From Clostridium cibarium (GTDB lineage Bacteria > Bacillota > Clostridia > Clostridiales > Clostridiaceae): a stretch of 64,000 bases of DNA. The notes beneath the pieces were generated by a model. It did not search any database and had not been told where the DNA came from. It was given only the letters and a program-made list of their open reading frames with translations. A program made the position numbers and the translations under genes. This document shows positions 26,742 through 34,711 of the stretch, piece after piece. The stretch covers positions 1 to 64,000 of the forward strand of contig NZ_JACSRA010000024.1 of the NCBI RefSeq assembly GCF_014836335.1, in the 5' to 3' direction. Position 1 is the first letter of the stretch. Each line of letters opens with the position of its first letter.

Positions 26742-27959
26742 TTTTTAAAAGATATTTTAATCAATGAGATTGAAAATACTTTTTATGATAAGGAAGCAGA
26801 TTATTATTTTCTTCAATCAAGAATGTATGATCCAAGTGAAGGAAGATTTATTCAAGAAGATAGCTTCCGAGGAAATAGCAAAGATCCGTTAAGTTTAAAT
26901 CTATATACTTATTGTGTTAATAATCCGATGGTGTATGATGACCAAAATGGACATTGGACTGAATGGATAAGTAAGGCATGGAATGTTGCTAAGGATATAG
27001 CAAGCAGTGCATTGAATGGAATTAAACAAGCAGCAAATACTGTATGGGGTGGTCTTAAGTGGATAGGAAGTGTTGTTAGAGATGTTGCTAAAGGACTTTT
27101 GTCAGTCGCAGATGAGTTTAAAAATGATATTGCTTCAAGGATTAAATCTCTTAAAGATGATTGGAGTAATATAAAGGATAGATATACTAATCTTATGAAT
27201 CAGCATAAAAAAGTTAATGAGATAATTCAGGTGACAAATCAAAATAAAGATGCGGCAGTAAACTTTTTTAAACAAATTAATGTTCAACAATTACTTTCAG
27301 GTGGAATAGCTATGGCTGTAGGAATTGAATCAATGAGTGCTGGAGGGGGAGCAATGGGCGCACCTGTACCTGGAGGACGTATAGCTGGAATAGGATTACT
27401 TGCATTAGGTGTATCTAGCTTCCTATATGGAACTGGTGAGGTTATAGATTCAACATTTCATACAAATCCAATAAAAGATATGGCAGAAAAGCTAGGAATG
27501 TCTGAAGAAGATTACAATATGCTAGGCTTTATGAGTACATTTGGAAGTTCTGTTGGAGCTGGTGCGGTTTCACCTTATATATCAAATGGATCAACCCCTA
27601 ATGAATCAGCAGAAGCTGAGGCAAGCGAGGGGGCGGCTGAAGCTCCAAAGTACAAATTTGGTGACCAGAAAAAGTTCGATAAGCATTTTGATAAGCATGT
27701 AACAAGACAAGGCGAGTTTGGGAATATTACACAAGATGAATATTTACAAAAAGCTAATACATTTATAGATTCAACTGGGAAAGATGTACTGACTAGAACT
27801 AGTTCAAATGGTGATATATTGAAATTTAATACAACAACAAATGAGTTTAGCATAGTTACTAAAGATGGGACGATAAGGACATATCACAAGCTGGACCCTA
27901 ACATCCATGGGCAGGGGACTAATATGGACTATTGGAATGGACCAGATTGTAATTATTAA
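26742..27959 (+). CDS. Orphan RHS-tip toxin, about 405 codons, no RHS body
   Basis: The frame is open from 26742 and reads ENTFYDKEADYYFLQSRMYDPSEGRFIQED, here split for position: FYDKEADYYFLQ just before ATG 26823, then MYDPSEGRFIQEDSF. This is the end of the RHS core where the shell closes. The upstream YD repeats are absent. A pretoxin region with membrane-active helices follows. The last ~100 residues (KKFDKHFDKHVTRQGEFGNI, ILKFNTTTNEFSIVTKDGTI, then RTYHKL) look like a BECR-fold RNase toxin. No good ribosome site was seen at 26823. It is probably a silent toxin cassette that can recombine onto a full-length RHS gene elsewhere. Confidence 0.7.
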   Translation, partial: FLKDILINEIENTFYDKEADYYFLQSRMYDPSEGRFIQEDSFRGNSKDPLSLNLYTYCVNNPMVYDDQNGHWTEWISKAWNVAKDIASSALNGIKQAANTVWGGLKWIGSVVRDVAKGLLSVADEFKNDIASRIKSLKDDWSNIKDRYTNLMNQHKKVNEIIQVTNQNKDAAVNFFKQINVQQLLSGGIAMAVGIESMSAGGGAMGAPVPGGRIAGIGLLALGVSSFLYGTGEVIDSTFHTNPIKDMAEKLGMSEEDYNMLGFMSTFGSSVGAGAVSPYISNGSTPNESAEAEASEGAAEAPKYKFGDQKKFDKHFDKHVTRQGEFGNITQDEYLQKANTFIDSTGKDVLTRTSSNGDILKFNTTTNEFSIVTKDGTIRTYHKLDPNIHGQGTNMDYWNGPDCNY

Positions 27960-28002
27960 GGCAAGATGTCTTTGACTATTAGATTTGAGAGGAGGCCGAA
28001 AA

Positions 28003-28266
28003 ATGAATAAGTATACTTGCCATGTGTGTGGCTACCCCAATTTAGATGAACCACCACGTGGTATTGATGGTAAAATACCTTCATTTGATATTTGTGACTG
28101 CTGTGGTGTGGAGTTTGGGTATGAGGATACTAGTGAGGCTAATATAATCAGATACAGACAGAAGTGGATTGAAGCAGGAGGGGAGTGGTTTTGCAAAGAA
28201 ATGAAACCAGCAGATTGGGATATGAAAAAACAATTAAAAAATATAGGTGTAGATATAATTGATTAA
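28003..28266 (+). CDS. CPCC-type Cys-rich immunity candidate, 87 aa
   Basis: A small zinc-binding protein, YTCHVCGYPNLDEPP with FDICDCCGVEFGYED, of the cysteine-rich CPCC group. It is often found as the immunity partner of RHS/CDI nuclease tips. The longer frame from 27985 is rejected because GAGAGGAGG precedes the ATG at 28003. It lies 43 bp after the RHS tip and was presumably kept as its antidote. Confidence 0.82.
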   Translation: MNKYTCHVCGYPNLDEPPRGIDGKIPSFDICDCCGVEFGYEDTSEANIIRYRQKWIEAGGEWFCKEMKPADWDMKKQLKNIGVDIID

Positions 28267-28467
28267 TTGAAATGTGGATTGGAAATATTTTGCTGCAAAA
28301 CACTAACAAAACTAACTGCAATACTTCTAGAGTTGAGCAGATCAATACTCAAAAGCTGATTTTGATTAACTGCAAGATTAGATTAGTAAACAATGGCTGA
28401 CTACAGAATTTCAATAATGCAGTAAGTAGTAACAAAAGTAAAAATCAAATATATATCATAGTAATAA

Positions 28468-28506
28468 TGAAGGCTAACGCTGATAAAAGGCGTTGGTCTT
28501 TTTTCT
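28468..28506 (+). terminator. Terminator of the TAACGCTGATAAAA family, copy 1
   Basis: GGCTAACGC pairs with GGCGTTGGTC around TGATAAAA and is followed by TTTTTTC. Related hairpins occur at 30300 and 34712. The rest of 28267-28549 holds no gene I can see. Confidence 0.7.
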
Positions 28507-28549
28507 ATATAATCAAAAGAAAGGAGCAAATAGGCATGATAAATGAATT

Positions 28550-28833
28550 GGATTTGATACTGGTGAAGTTATTGGTAAAATATTAGGTAGAGAAGATATT
28601 TGCAAGTAGAAATACCTTGAGAAGATTAAAATATACTAGGCTTTATGGTCACTTTTGGAGGTTCTGCTAAAGCTAGTGCAGTTTCACCTTATATATCTAA
28701 TGAATCAAAAGGAGCTGCTTCAAGTGAGGCGGAGGGTGAATCTAAAGTTACCGCAGGAGGCATCGAGTTTAGCGATAAATTTAGCAAACCTCAGTACAAA
28801 AACCAAGTTGCTATTAGAATAATAAAAATATAG
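28550..28833 (+). pseudogene. Decayed second copy of the RHS-tip pretoxin region
   Basis: The DNA from about 28550 resembles 27430-27640, with shared pieces such as ACTGGTGA(A/G)GTTAT and CTAGGCTTTATG. The open part (28645-28833) encodes VTFGGSAKASAVSPYISNES, parallel to STFGSSVGAGAVSPYISNGS in the RHS tip. Frame breaks and loss of the toxin end show it is a remnant of another tip cassette. No immunity gene follows. Confidence 0.72.
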
Positions 28834-28936
28834 TTTTAATAGGCTTAGTTTAAGGATATTTTTATTATATAAGAAAATACTATTTATTAATAAGAAAATA
28901 TTAATTATAGTAATTACTCTGGAGGAAGATGAACAA

Positions 28937-30244
28937 ATGGTTGTTTTTATAAACGTTGTTATTGTCATTTTGCTTGTATTTATGAACGGTTTTTTTGTTG
29001 CTGCTGAATTTGCTGTAGTAAAAGTAAGAAAATCTAGAATAGAAACATTAGTGCTTGAAGGGAATAAAAGTGCTAGATATACTTTAAAGATCGTTAATGA
29101 TTTGAATTCATATTTATCCGGATGTCAATTAGGAATAACCTTAGCATCTTTAGGATTAGGATGGGTTGGAGAACCAGCGGTATCAGAGATGTTAATGCCA
29201 CTGTTTAATCTATTCAATCTTTCAGAAAGTGCTGTACATTCGATTTCATTTGTTTTAGGTTTTTCCATTATAACCGCTATGCATATTGTACTTGGGGAGT
29301 TAGTACCTAAATCTTTAGCTATTATAACTGCAGAAAAGGTGGCAATGTACACATCTCTACCTTTAATTATGTTTTATAATTTAACGTATCCAATAATGTG
29401 GGTTTTTAACAATACTACTAATTTAATTTTGAAAACATTTGGATTTTCTTTAGTGGATGAACATGAAGCAGCACATACAGATGAAGAAATAAAGTTATTA
29501 GTTGAAGAAAGTTATAAGCATGGATTAATAGATAAAACTGAATTGACTTTTGTAGATAACATATTTGATTTTTCAGAGACAACAGTAAAAGATATAATGA
29601 TTCCTCGTACAGATATGGCCTGTGTTTACATAGAAGATTCTTTTGAAGATATTATAAAATATACTTTAGATGAACAATTAACTAGATATCCAATATGTAG
29701 AGAGAGTAAAGATAATGTTCTTGGTTTTGTACATATAAAAGAATTATACAAAATGAAAATAGATGGGGAAAATCAAAATATAGAGGATATTATTCGAGAA
29801 ATTAAATTTGTTCCAGAATCTATGTCAATAAGTGAGTTGTTAAAGTTATTTAAAAATGAAAAAGTTCATATGGCTATAATTATTGATGAATATGGTGGAA
29901 CTTTTGGGCTTGTGACTATTGAAGATATTTTAGAAGAAATAGTTGGTGAAATTCAAGATGAGTTTGATGAAGAAATGGATGAGATCAACAAAAAGGAAGA
30001 TGGAAATTATATAGTAGACGGAAAAGTTCATATTGAAGATATAAATGAACTATTAGAGATAGAAATTAAAGAAGAAAATATTGATACTATAGGTGGATGG
30101 GTATATTCACAACTAAAATCATATCCAGAAGTAGATGATAAAGTTATCTATAAAGATTATGAGTTTATTATATTAAAGTGCACTAGAAAAAGAATAAGCA
30201 AAATTTTAATTAAGAATCGTATACTTACAGCGTTAAAGGATTGA
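28937..30244 (+). CDS. CNNM/CorC-HlyC family membrane transporter, 435 aa
   Basis: A DUF21 membrane domain of four helices (residues ~1-190; SYLSGCQLGITLASLGLGWV is a family hallmark) is followed by two CBS domains (~205-330; MIPRTDMACVYIEDSF, VTIEDILEEIVGEIQDE) and a C-terminal CorC/HlyC domain (~345-430). Such proteins are magnesium/sodium exporters, often mislabelled hemolysins. GGAGGAAG lies upstream of the ATG. It is an apparently complete housekeeping-type gene within the toxin island. Confidence 0.93.
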   Translation: MVVFINVVIVILLVFMNGFFVAAEFAVVKVRKSRIETLVLEGNKSARYTLKIVNDLNSYLSGCQLGITLASLGLGWVGEPAVSEMLMPLFNLFNLSESAVHSISFVLGFSIITAMHIVLGELVPKSLAIITAEKVAMYTSLPLIMFYNLTYPIMWVFNNTTNLILKTFGFSLVDEHEAAHTDEEIKLLVEESYKHGLIDKTELTFVDNIFDFSETTVKDIMIPRTDMACVYIEDSFEDIIKYTLDEQLTRYPICRESKDNVLGFVHIKELYKMKIDGENQNIEDIIREIKFVPESMSISELLKLFKNEKVHMAIIIDEYGGTFGLVTIEDILEEIVGEIQDEFDEEMDEINKKEDGNYIVDGKVHIEDINELLEIEIKEENIDTIGGWVYSQLKSYPEVDDKVIYKDYEFIILKCTRKRISKILIKNRILTALKD

Positions 30245-30299
30245 GAATTGCGACAGAAAGAACTTTCTAAAAGTGAAAAAATTTGAATCATAGCAATAA

Positions 30300-30337
30300 T
30301 CAAGGCTAACGCTGATAAAAAGGCGTAGCCTTTTCTA
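30300..30337 (+). terminator. Terminator of the TAACGCTGATAAAA family, copy 2
   Basis: AAGGCTAACGC pairs with GGCGTAGCCTT around TGATAAAAA and is followed by TTCT. It closes the CorC-like gene. Confidence 0.75.
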
Positions 30338-30384
30338 CTTTCCAAAGCACTTATCTTATTGTTATTTTCATTGTTTTGGTTATA

Positions 30385-30615
30385 ATGAAAATATATTCAA
30401 TGATTATAAGTCTACCTATTTCTACACTTATATTTAATAAAATTTATCCTCAGCTTGTAGCACATGTACAAAGTTATATGTTTGTAAAAATTAAGCTATT
30501 AAGTTATTTAATAATGTTTGTAATTTCAATTTTGACATATTGCATATCTAAAGGGATTTTAAAAAGGCATTTATATAGTGTTAAACTTAGTGAAATATTA
30601 AAAAATAGAGAATAG
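30385..30615 (+). CDS. Small membrane protein or fragment, 76 aa
   Basis: Two hydrophobic segments with a basic C-terminus. KLLSYLIMFVISILTYCISK resembles the last helix of acyltransferase-3 membrane enzymes, so this may be the tail of a lost larger gene. No convincing ribosome site precedes the ATG. Low certainty that it is expressed. Confidence 0.35.
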   Translation: MKIYSMIISLPISTLIFNKIYPQLVAHVQSYMFVKIKLLSYLIMFVISILTYCISKGILKRHLYSVKLSEILKNRE

Positions 30616-30650
30616 ATTTATTATAAGAAAGAATTTAAGGAGGAATAAAT

Positions 30651-31730
30651 ATGAATAATCCTTTTATGGAAGGTGGATATTTATCTTCAAATGTATCTAT
30701 AAATAAATTGTTTATTGAGAAAATGCCAACAAATAAAGTAAAACAAGACTTACAAGGTAAAACTGCAATGGACATATTTTCTACTGAACTATTTATAAAT
30801 GAAATCAAGAAAAATTCCAAAGATTTAAAGTTAGATATTAATAATCTAGAGGAAAAGATGTTCCCACAGTATTTAGATAATCTATTGCAAAGTGATGATT
30901 TATTAGTTAAGAAAAAAGCAAATAACATTGTTAGATTATTTGGTGAAAGTCTTGGAGTTATTTTGCTAACTTTAAAGAAAGCAGAAAATGAGAATAGACT
31001 TAAGAGAAAGGATTGGGGAGATAAAGAATGGGAATTTTGGAGCACTATAGAGAACATAATTTTAGTAGGTGGACTTGCTAGTTCAAATATAGGTGAAAGT
31101 TTTAAATATTATATAGAAAAGGTATTTAAAGATTCTGGTGAAAAGAGTTATAATATTATGCTAATTAAAGACTCATCTAATATTGGGATAAAAGGTTGCG
31201 CAGCATATATTAAAGGTGTTTCTAAGGGAAAAACATATCTGATTTTTGATTGTGGACAAACTTTTATCAAGAGAAGTCTAGTGAAAATTGATGATAGTGG
31301 AGTTAGAGATATTAGAAATTTAACCAAGGTTCTATCTAAACATGTGGAGTGGAATTTTAAAAATATAGAAGAAGAAAGAAATGAGGCAGGTAATTTACAC
31401 AAACACATTCTAAATACCATTCTAGATACAGTAGAAATTGCAAAAGAAGAAGAAAATGATAATATAGGTGATACTATAGTAATTAACATAGCTAATTATG
31501 TTAGAAATGGAGCATTTGTAAATAGGGGAGGCTACGGAAAGCTAAGGTTAATAGCCCATGATTGTGAAAAATATTTGTCTTCTGTATTATATGAAAAACT
31601 TAAAAAAAGCTTTTGTATAAAACTAGTGCATGATGGAACTGCAATGGCTAATGCATTTTTAGATTATCCAAATTCAGTTTGCATATCTTTAGGAACTGCA
31701 TTTGGAGTAGGGTTCCCAGTAAAAAATTAA
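30651..31730 (+). CDS. ROK/ASKHA-like protein with permuted motif order, 359 aa
   Basis: The motifs of ROK sugar kinases occur in an unusual order. The C-lobe pieces come first: ANNIVRLFGESLGVILLTLK (~90-108) and the adenosine motif ILVGGLASSNIGESF (~136-150). The phosphate-1 motif FDCGQTFIKRSLV (~199-211) follows, and last comes HDGTAMANAFLDYP...SLGTAFGVGFP (~327-357), which resembles the ROK NDA and GTG blocks. This fits a circularly permuted ASKHA fold of unknown substrate. AAGGAGG lies before the ATG. The duplicated toxin block begins 3 bp after its stop codon, so truncation of its 3' end cannot be excluded. Confidence 0.65.
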   Translation: MNNPFMEGGYLSSNVSINKLFIEKMPTNKVKQDLQGKTAMDIFSTELFINEIKKNSKDLKLDINNLEEKMFPQYLDNLLQSDDLLVKKKANNIVRLFGESLGVILLTLKKAENENRLKRKDWGDKEWEFWSTIENIILVGGLASSNIGESFKYYIEKVFKDSGEKSYNIMLIKDSSNIGIKGCAAYIKGVSKGKTYLIFDCGQTFIKRSLVKIDDSGVRDIRNLTKVLSKHVEWNFKNIEEERNEAGNLHKHILNTILDTVEIAKEEENDNIGDTIVINIANYVRNGAFVNRGGYGKLRLIAHDCEKYLSSVLYEKLKKSFCIKLVHDGTAMANAFLDYPNSVCISLGTAFGVGFPVKN

Positions 31731-31733
31731 TAC

Positions 31734-33035
31734 AAAGTGAAATATATTTACAAAATTGAGATATAAGAGTAAAATAGACAAAGGGATTGGGAAAAACTAG
31801 GAAATTATAATTAGGCAAACGATATTGAATTTATCAAAGAATAAAATTTAGATGAATGGAGATATAGTATGCTTAAGTTAAATAATAAAGAAACAAAGAC
31901 TTATTATATACAGGACAAGCATCTATTGATTAATAAAGTGGGAGAAACTCATTTTGTTTTAAAAAGAGATGTTGTGTCCTTTTTTCATTCCGCTGTGCAT
32001 TATGTTAAGTAGCTTAGGAGGAATGAAATGTGATAAGTGATATAAAAGTAAATTACGGGGTAATAGGAGATCTAAGGGATAAAATAGCTACATATAAATC
32101 AGCAATTGAAACCATGGAAGAGTCATTAAATAATATAAATAGCAGGCTTGAGACTGAAAACAGCGGAGAAGCTGTAGCGGCACTAATAAGTAAGCATGAA
32201 GATTTAAAGGGAGACATAAGTGCCTGCAAGGGAGAATTAGAAGATTTATATAAACTTTTTAGTGGTTTCCATGATGAAATGACAGAAATAATACATCCAA
32301 TGAGTTATGGGGCTCTTATGAGAGTAGACAGAGATGATATATGGTGGAATATGCAGTCAATAATAGGTGCCTGTACTGCAATAGGAATTATGAGATACAA
32401 TGTTTCAACTTATAGAAGTTTTCCAAGTTTCTCGGACAGTAAAGAAGAAAAAGAAAATCAAGAAAGAAATTATAGAAAAATAGAGGAAATTTGGGATATA
32501 ATAAATTCATATAAGAGTGGATTTGATTCCGAAATAGATTATATGAATAATCTATTTAATAGTAAGGTAGTCCCTTATGAAGAGATGGACAATAATTATG
32601 CCAGCAGAGCTCATGAAACATATACGAGATATGTAACTACATGGGAAAGAATAGTTGATGGAATTATAGATTTTTCTCAAATGGTAGGAAACTTCGTAGA
32701 CGGAGTGATAAAATCAGTAGAAGATTTAATTAAAGGGTTAGTTGGACTAGTTAAAGGTGTTTTTGTATATGCTGTAGGTGCCGTAGCCGTTGTAATATCT
32801 AAGGTAACTGGAGATACTCCAGACTGGCTTAAGGGAGCGGAAGAAGACTTTTATAAGGATAACGAAATGATAAAGGCTACCATTGAGGACCCTTCTATTA
32901 TAGTTGAAGGAATAGCTCAGCAGGTTTCTGATGCAAAGGATGAAAAGGGATTAGCTTATTGTACTGGGTATACAGCTGGACTTATAGCGCAGATGGTACT
33001 TCTTAAGAAGGTTAAGGGTGGTAGTGGTGCTGAGG
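31734..33035 (+). repeat. Long direct repeat, copy 2: toxin leader plus N-terminal module
   Basis: The second copy of the 23629-24930 block, with the same length and no indels. Most differences in the coding part are synonymous, which suggests selection or repeated gene conversion. Confidence 0.95.
31869..32012 (+). CDS. Conserved 47-aa ORF, second copy
   Basis: It encodes LNNKETKTYYIQDKHLL then KVGETHFVLKRDVVSFFHSA, 17 bp before toxin B. Compared with the first copy it has an I-to-T change and a KD-to-IN change, but it keeps the frame and stop. This makes translation plausible. Confidence 0.45.
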   Translation: MLKLNNKETKTYYIQDKHLLINKVGETHFVLKRDVVSFFHSAVHYVK

Positions 33036-33475
33036 AAGTTAAAGATTTTTATAGAAAAAATCCAGCAGATCCAATAAGAGATGTCTTAGGTTCAGGGCTT
33101 AAATCTAATCCTGCAGAGTGGAATAAATTAATAAATGCTATGAAGGATAATGGGGTAGAAATAGTATATAGAGATGGTACAATGGCGTATTCACCAGGGC
33201 TGGTTCCAGGTGAACCAGGACAGTTGATAATAGATAAAAACGCATCAATGAGTGCCTTGATACATGAATATCAACATTATTTAGATGATTTAGCTAGTGG
33301 ATTACCAGGAATGAGGCAGTTATATGAACAAAATCCTAGAGTGATAAAGGAATTACGTGCATATATGAAAGAAATTAAAATTGCGGATGAACTAGGTTTG
33401 AAAGATGTATCTTCGCAATTATGGGAAAACTATAGACAAGAACGAGAAAGTATACTTAATTTATTCAAGGAGTGA
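32030..33475 (+). CDS. LXG-like polymorphic toxin B with HExxH metallopeptidase tip, 481 aa
   Basis: The first 335 residues are nearly identical to toxin A (about six substitutions). The C-terminal ~146 residues are unrelated to toxin A and carry a zincin motif, SALIHEYQHYLDDL (HEYQH), with a downstream VIKELRAYMKEIKIADELGL helix whose Glu could be the third zinc ligand. The tip is therefore probably a secreted metallopeptidase toxin. GTG start behind AGGAGG, as in toxin A. It overlaps or abuts the immunity gene (the TGA is followed after 8 bp by an ATG), which indicates translational coupling. Confidence 0.87.
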   Translation: MISDIKVNYGVIGDLRDKIATYKSAIETMEESLNNINSRLETENSGEAVAALISKHEDLKGDISACKGELEDLYKLFSGFHDEMTEIIHPMSYGALMRVDRDDIWWNMQSIIGACTAIGIMRYNVSTYRSFPSFSDSKEEKENQERNYRKIEEIWDIINSYKSGFDSEIDYMNNLFNSKVVPYEEMDNNYASRAHETYTRYVTTWERIVDGIIDFSQMVGNFVDGVIKSVEDLIKGLVGLVKGVFVYAVGAVAVVISKVTGDTPDWLKGAEEDFYKDNEMIKATIEDPSIIVEGIAQQVSDAKDEKGLAYCTGYTAGLIAQMVLLKKVKGGSGAEEVKDFYRKNPADPIRDVLGSGLKSNPAEWNKLINAMKDNGVEIVYRDGTMAYSPGLVPGEPGQLIIDKNASMSALIHEYQHYLDDLASGLPGMRQLYEQNPRVIKELRAYMKEIKIADELGLKDVSSQLWENYRQERESILNLFKE

Positions 33476-33483
33476 TAAATAGA

Positions 33484-33831
33484 ATGGGTAATAGTAAAAT
33501 AATAAAAAAGATTCAAGAAGGAGAATATGTTAATGAACAACTTCAAGAATTTTTAGAAATAAATAATGTTTTTGTGTTAAGTAATACAATGAAAGAAATT
33601 GTTAAACTTCAATATAAAACAGATAGTATAATAAAAAGGTTAATAGAGATAAGTGATTATAGGGAAAGTTCACATGTTTTGATTGGAGTTTATACAATCG
33701 GACATTTAGCTATTGCGACATTATTAAAACTAGGTTTTAATGAAGAAGATTTAGATTGCTATAATAGCCTTGATGAGTATGAAAAAAATATTGTTTTAAA
33801 ATTGGTCGAAGGATATGAATATGTAATATAA
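33484..33831 (+). CDS. Candidate immunity protein for toxin B, 115 aa
   Basis: A soluble helical protein, 8 bp after toxin B. The GTG at 33472 overlaps the toxin stop, but AAGGAG spacing fits the ATG at 33484. It contains EIVKLQYKTDSIIKRLIEIS and VLIGVYTIGHLAIATLLKLG. No named immunity family was recognised, and the assignment rests on position. Confidence 0.7.
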   Translation: MGNSKIIKKIQEGEYVNEQLQEFLEINNVFVLSNTMKEIVKLQYKTDSIIKRLIEISDYRESSHVLIGVYTIGHLAIATLLKLGFNEEDLDCYNSLDEYEKNIVLKLVEGYEYVI

Positions 33832-33903
33832 AGGTCACATCAATATATTATAAAAGATTAGCTAAATACAATCCATTATTGCAATAATATAGTGAAAAGA
33901 TGA

Positions 33904-33945
33904 AATGAATCAGTCGGAATTTAAGTAGGCTGGTTCATTGTTTTT
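33904..33945 (+). terminator. Terminator with GAATCAG stem, first of three related copies
   Basis: AATGAATCAGTC (33904-33915) pairs with GGCTGGTTCATT (33928-33939) with G-U pairs, followed by TTTTT. Related hairpins are at 34516-34549 and 42956-42989. Confidence 0.78.
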
Positions 33946-33948
33946 AAG

Positions 33949-34053
33949 CGATTAGATGATTTATATCCTTGTCCTAGTTGCAAATATGTTATAGAACAAT
34001 TTATGAAAAAATATCCTAATATTCAAGTTGAGATTATATATAAATTAAATTAA
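33949..34053 (+). pseudogene. Orphan deaminase-toxin tail
   Basis: An open stretch without a start codon reads RLDDLYPCPSCKYVIEQFMK then KYPNIQVEIIYKLN and a stop. PCxSC plus a VIxQFxxxYPNIxV helix-strand is the end of the nucleic-acid deaminase domain used as a tip by polymorphic toxins, where the cysteines bind zinc. Only the last 34 codons remain. It is followed after 12 bp by a small gene with its own ribosome site, its probable former antidote. Confidence 0.65.
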
Positions 34054-34065
34054 GAGGTGTAAAAA

Positions 34066-34401
34066 ATGATTAACTATTATAAATTAAAATACTTAATTAC
34101 AGAAACATTTTATGAAAATATTTTAGAAGAAAAATATACAATTGGGCAATCTGCAGGAAGATGTTTTGTTGAGTTTTATAATGAATTAAATTTAAATAAT
34201 ATTGAATCTCTAATAGTATATAGTACAGTACTTGCAAGAGTAGCAAGACATGAAAAAAGTGTACTTAATTCATTGGGTAAAGAGTTAGAAGAAATGAATA
34301 AATTACTTGTTCAAAATGATATTTTTAACAATATAAGTGATGATGAAGTTGAAGCTTTAAAGGAAGACATAGATTATGTGAATTCTAAAGTTAATAAATA
34401 G
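34066..34401 (+). CDS. Orphan immunity-like protein, 111 aa
   Basis: A helical acidic protein directly after the deaminase tail. AAGAGGTG lies upstream of the ATG. It contains KYTIGQSAGRCFVEFYNELN and a Glu/Asp-rich C-terminus. The layout mirrors the toxin A and B pairs, so I infer it is the antidote of the lost deaminase toxin. Family not recognised. Confidence 0.6.
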   Translation: MINYYKLKYLITETFYENILEEKYTIGQSAGRCFVEFYNELNLNNIESLIVYSTVLARVARHEKSVLNSLGKELEEMNKLLVQNDIFNNISDDEVEALKEDIDYVNSKVNK

Positions 34402-34515
34402 ATAGGGTTAAAATACGGTATTTTATATCTAGAAAAATAATATTAAATAATTTATTGAAGATCCATTAAAGTTAATGTTGAAGAATAGTGCATAATTGCA
34501 ATGATATAGTAAGGG

Positions 34516-34604
34516 ATGAATCAGCTTAAATTTAAGTAGGCTGATTCATTATTTTTCTATCATAAGAAAGAATTATTTATTGGAGATAAAAAGAGAGCTT
34601 GTTT
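34516..34604. repeat. Direct repeat left of the Wadjet operon, with terminator
   Basis: The hairpin ATGAATCAGC (34516-34525) with GCTGATTCAT (34540-34549) is followed by T-rich DNA. Positions 34532-34581 are identical over 50 bp to 42972-43021 on the other side of the Wadjet operon. A weaker match (GCTTGTTTAAT) continues beyond. Confidence 0.85.
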
Positions 34605-34610
34605 AATGAT

Positions 34611-34640
34611 ATTCTCAAGAATATGCTGATAAAATGGGGA
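34611..34640. repeat. Copy 2 of the AAGAATATGCTG motif
   Basis: It matches 19257-19289 with few differences. It lies in the 580-bp gap before jetD, which otherwise holds a short degenerate reading frame (near 34655-34715) and the terminator at 34712. Confidence 0.45.
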
Positions 34641-34711
34641 CTTATACGGATTTCATTAAAAAGCTAGGATAGCATCACATGACGACATAGTAAAAGCAGA
34701 AATAATATTAA

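Noticed and set aside
23629..33035. Assembly duplication artefact
   Set aside because: The two 1.3-kb copies differ at many synonymous positions and have different flanks and tips, so they are real paralogous segments.
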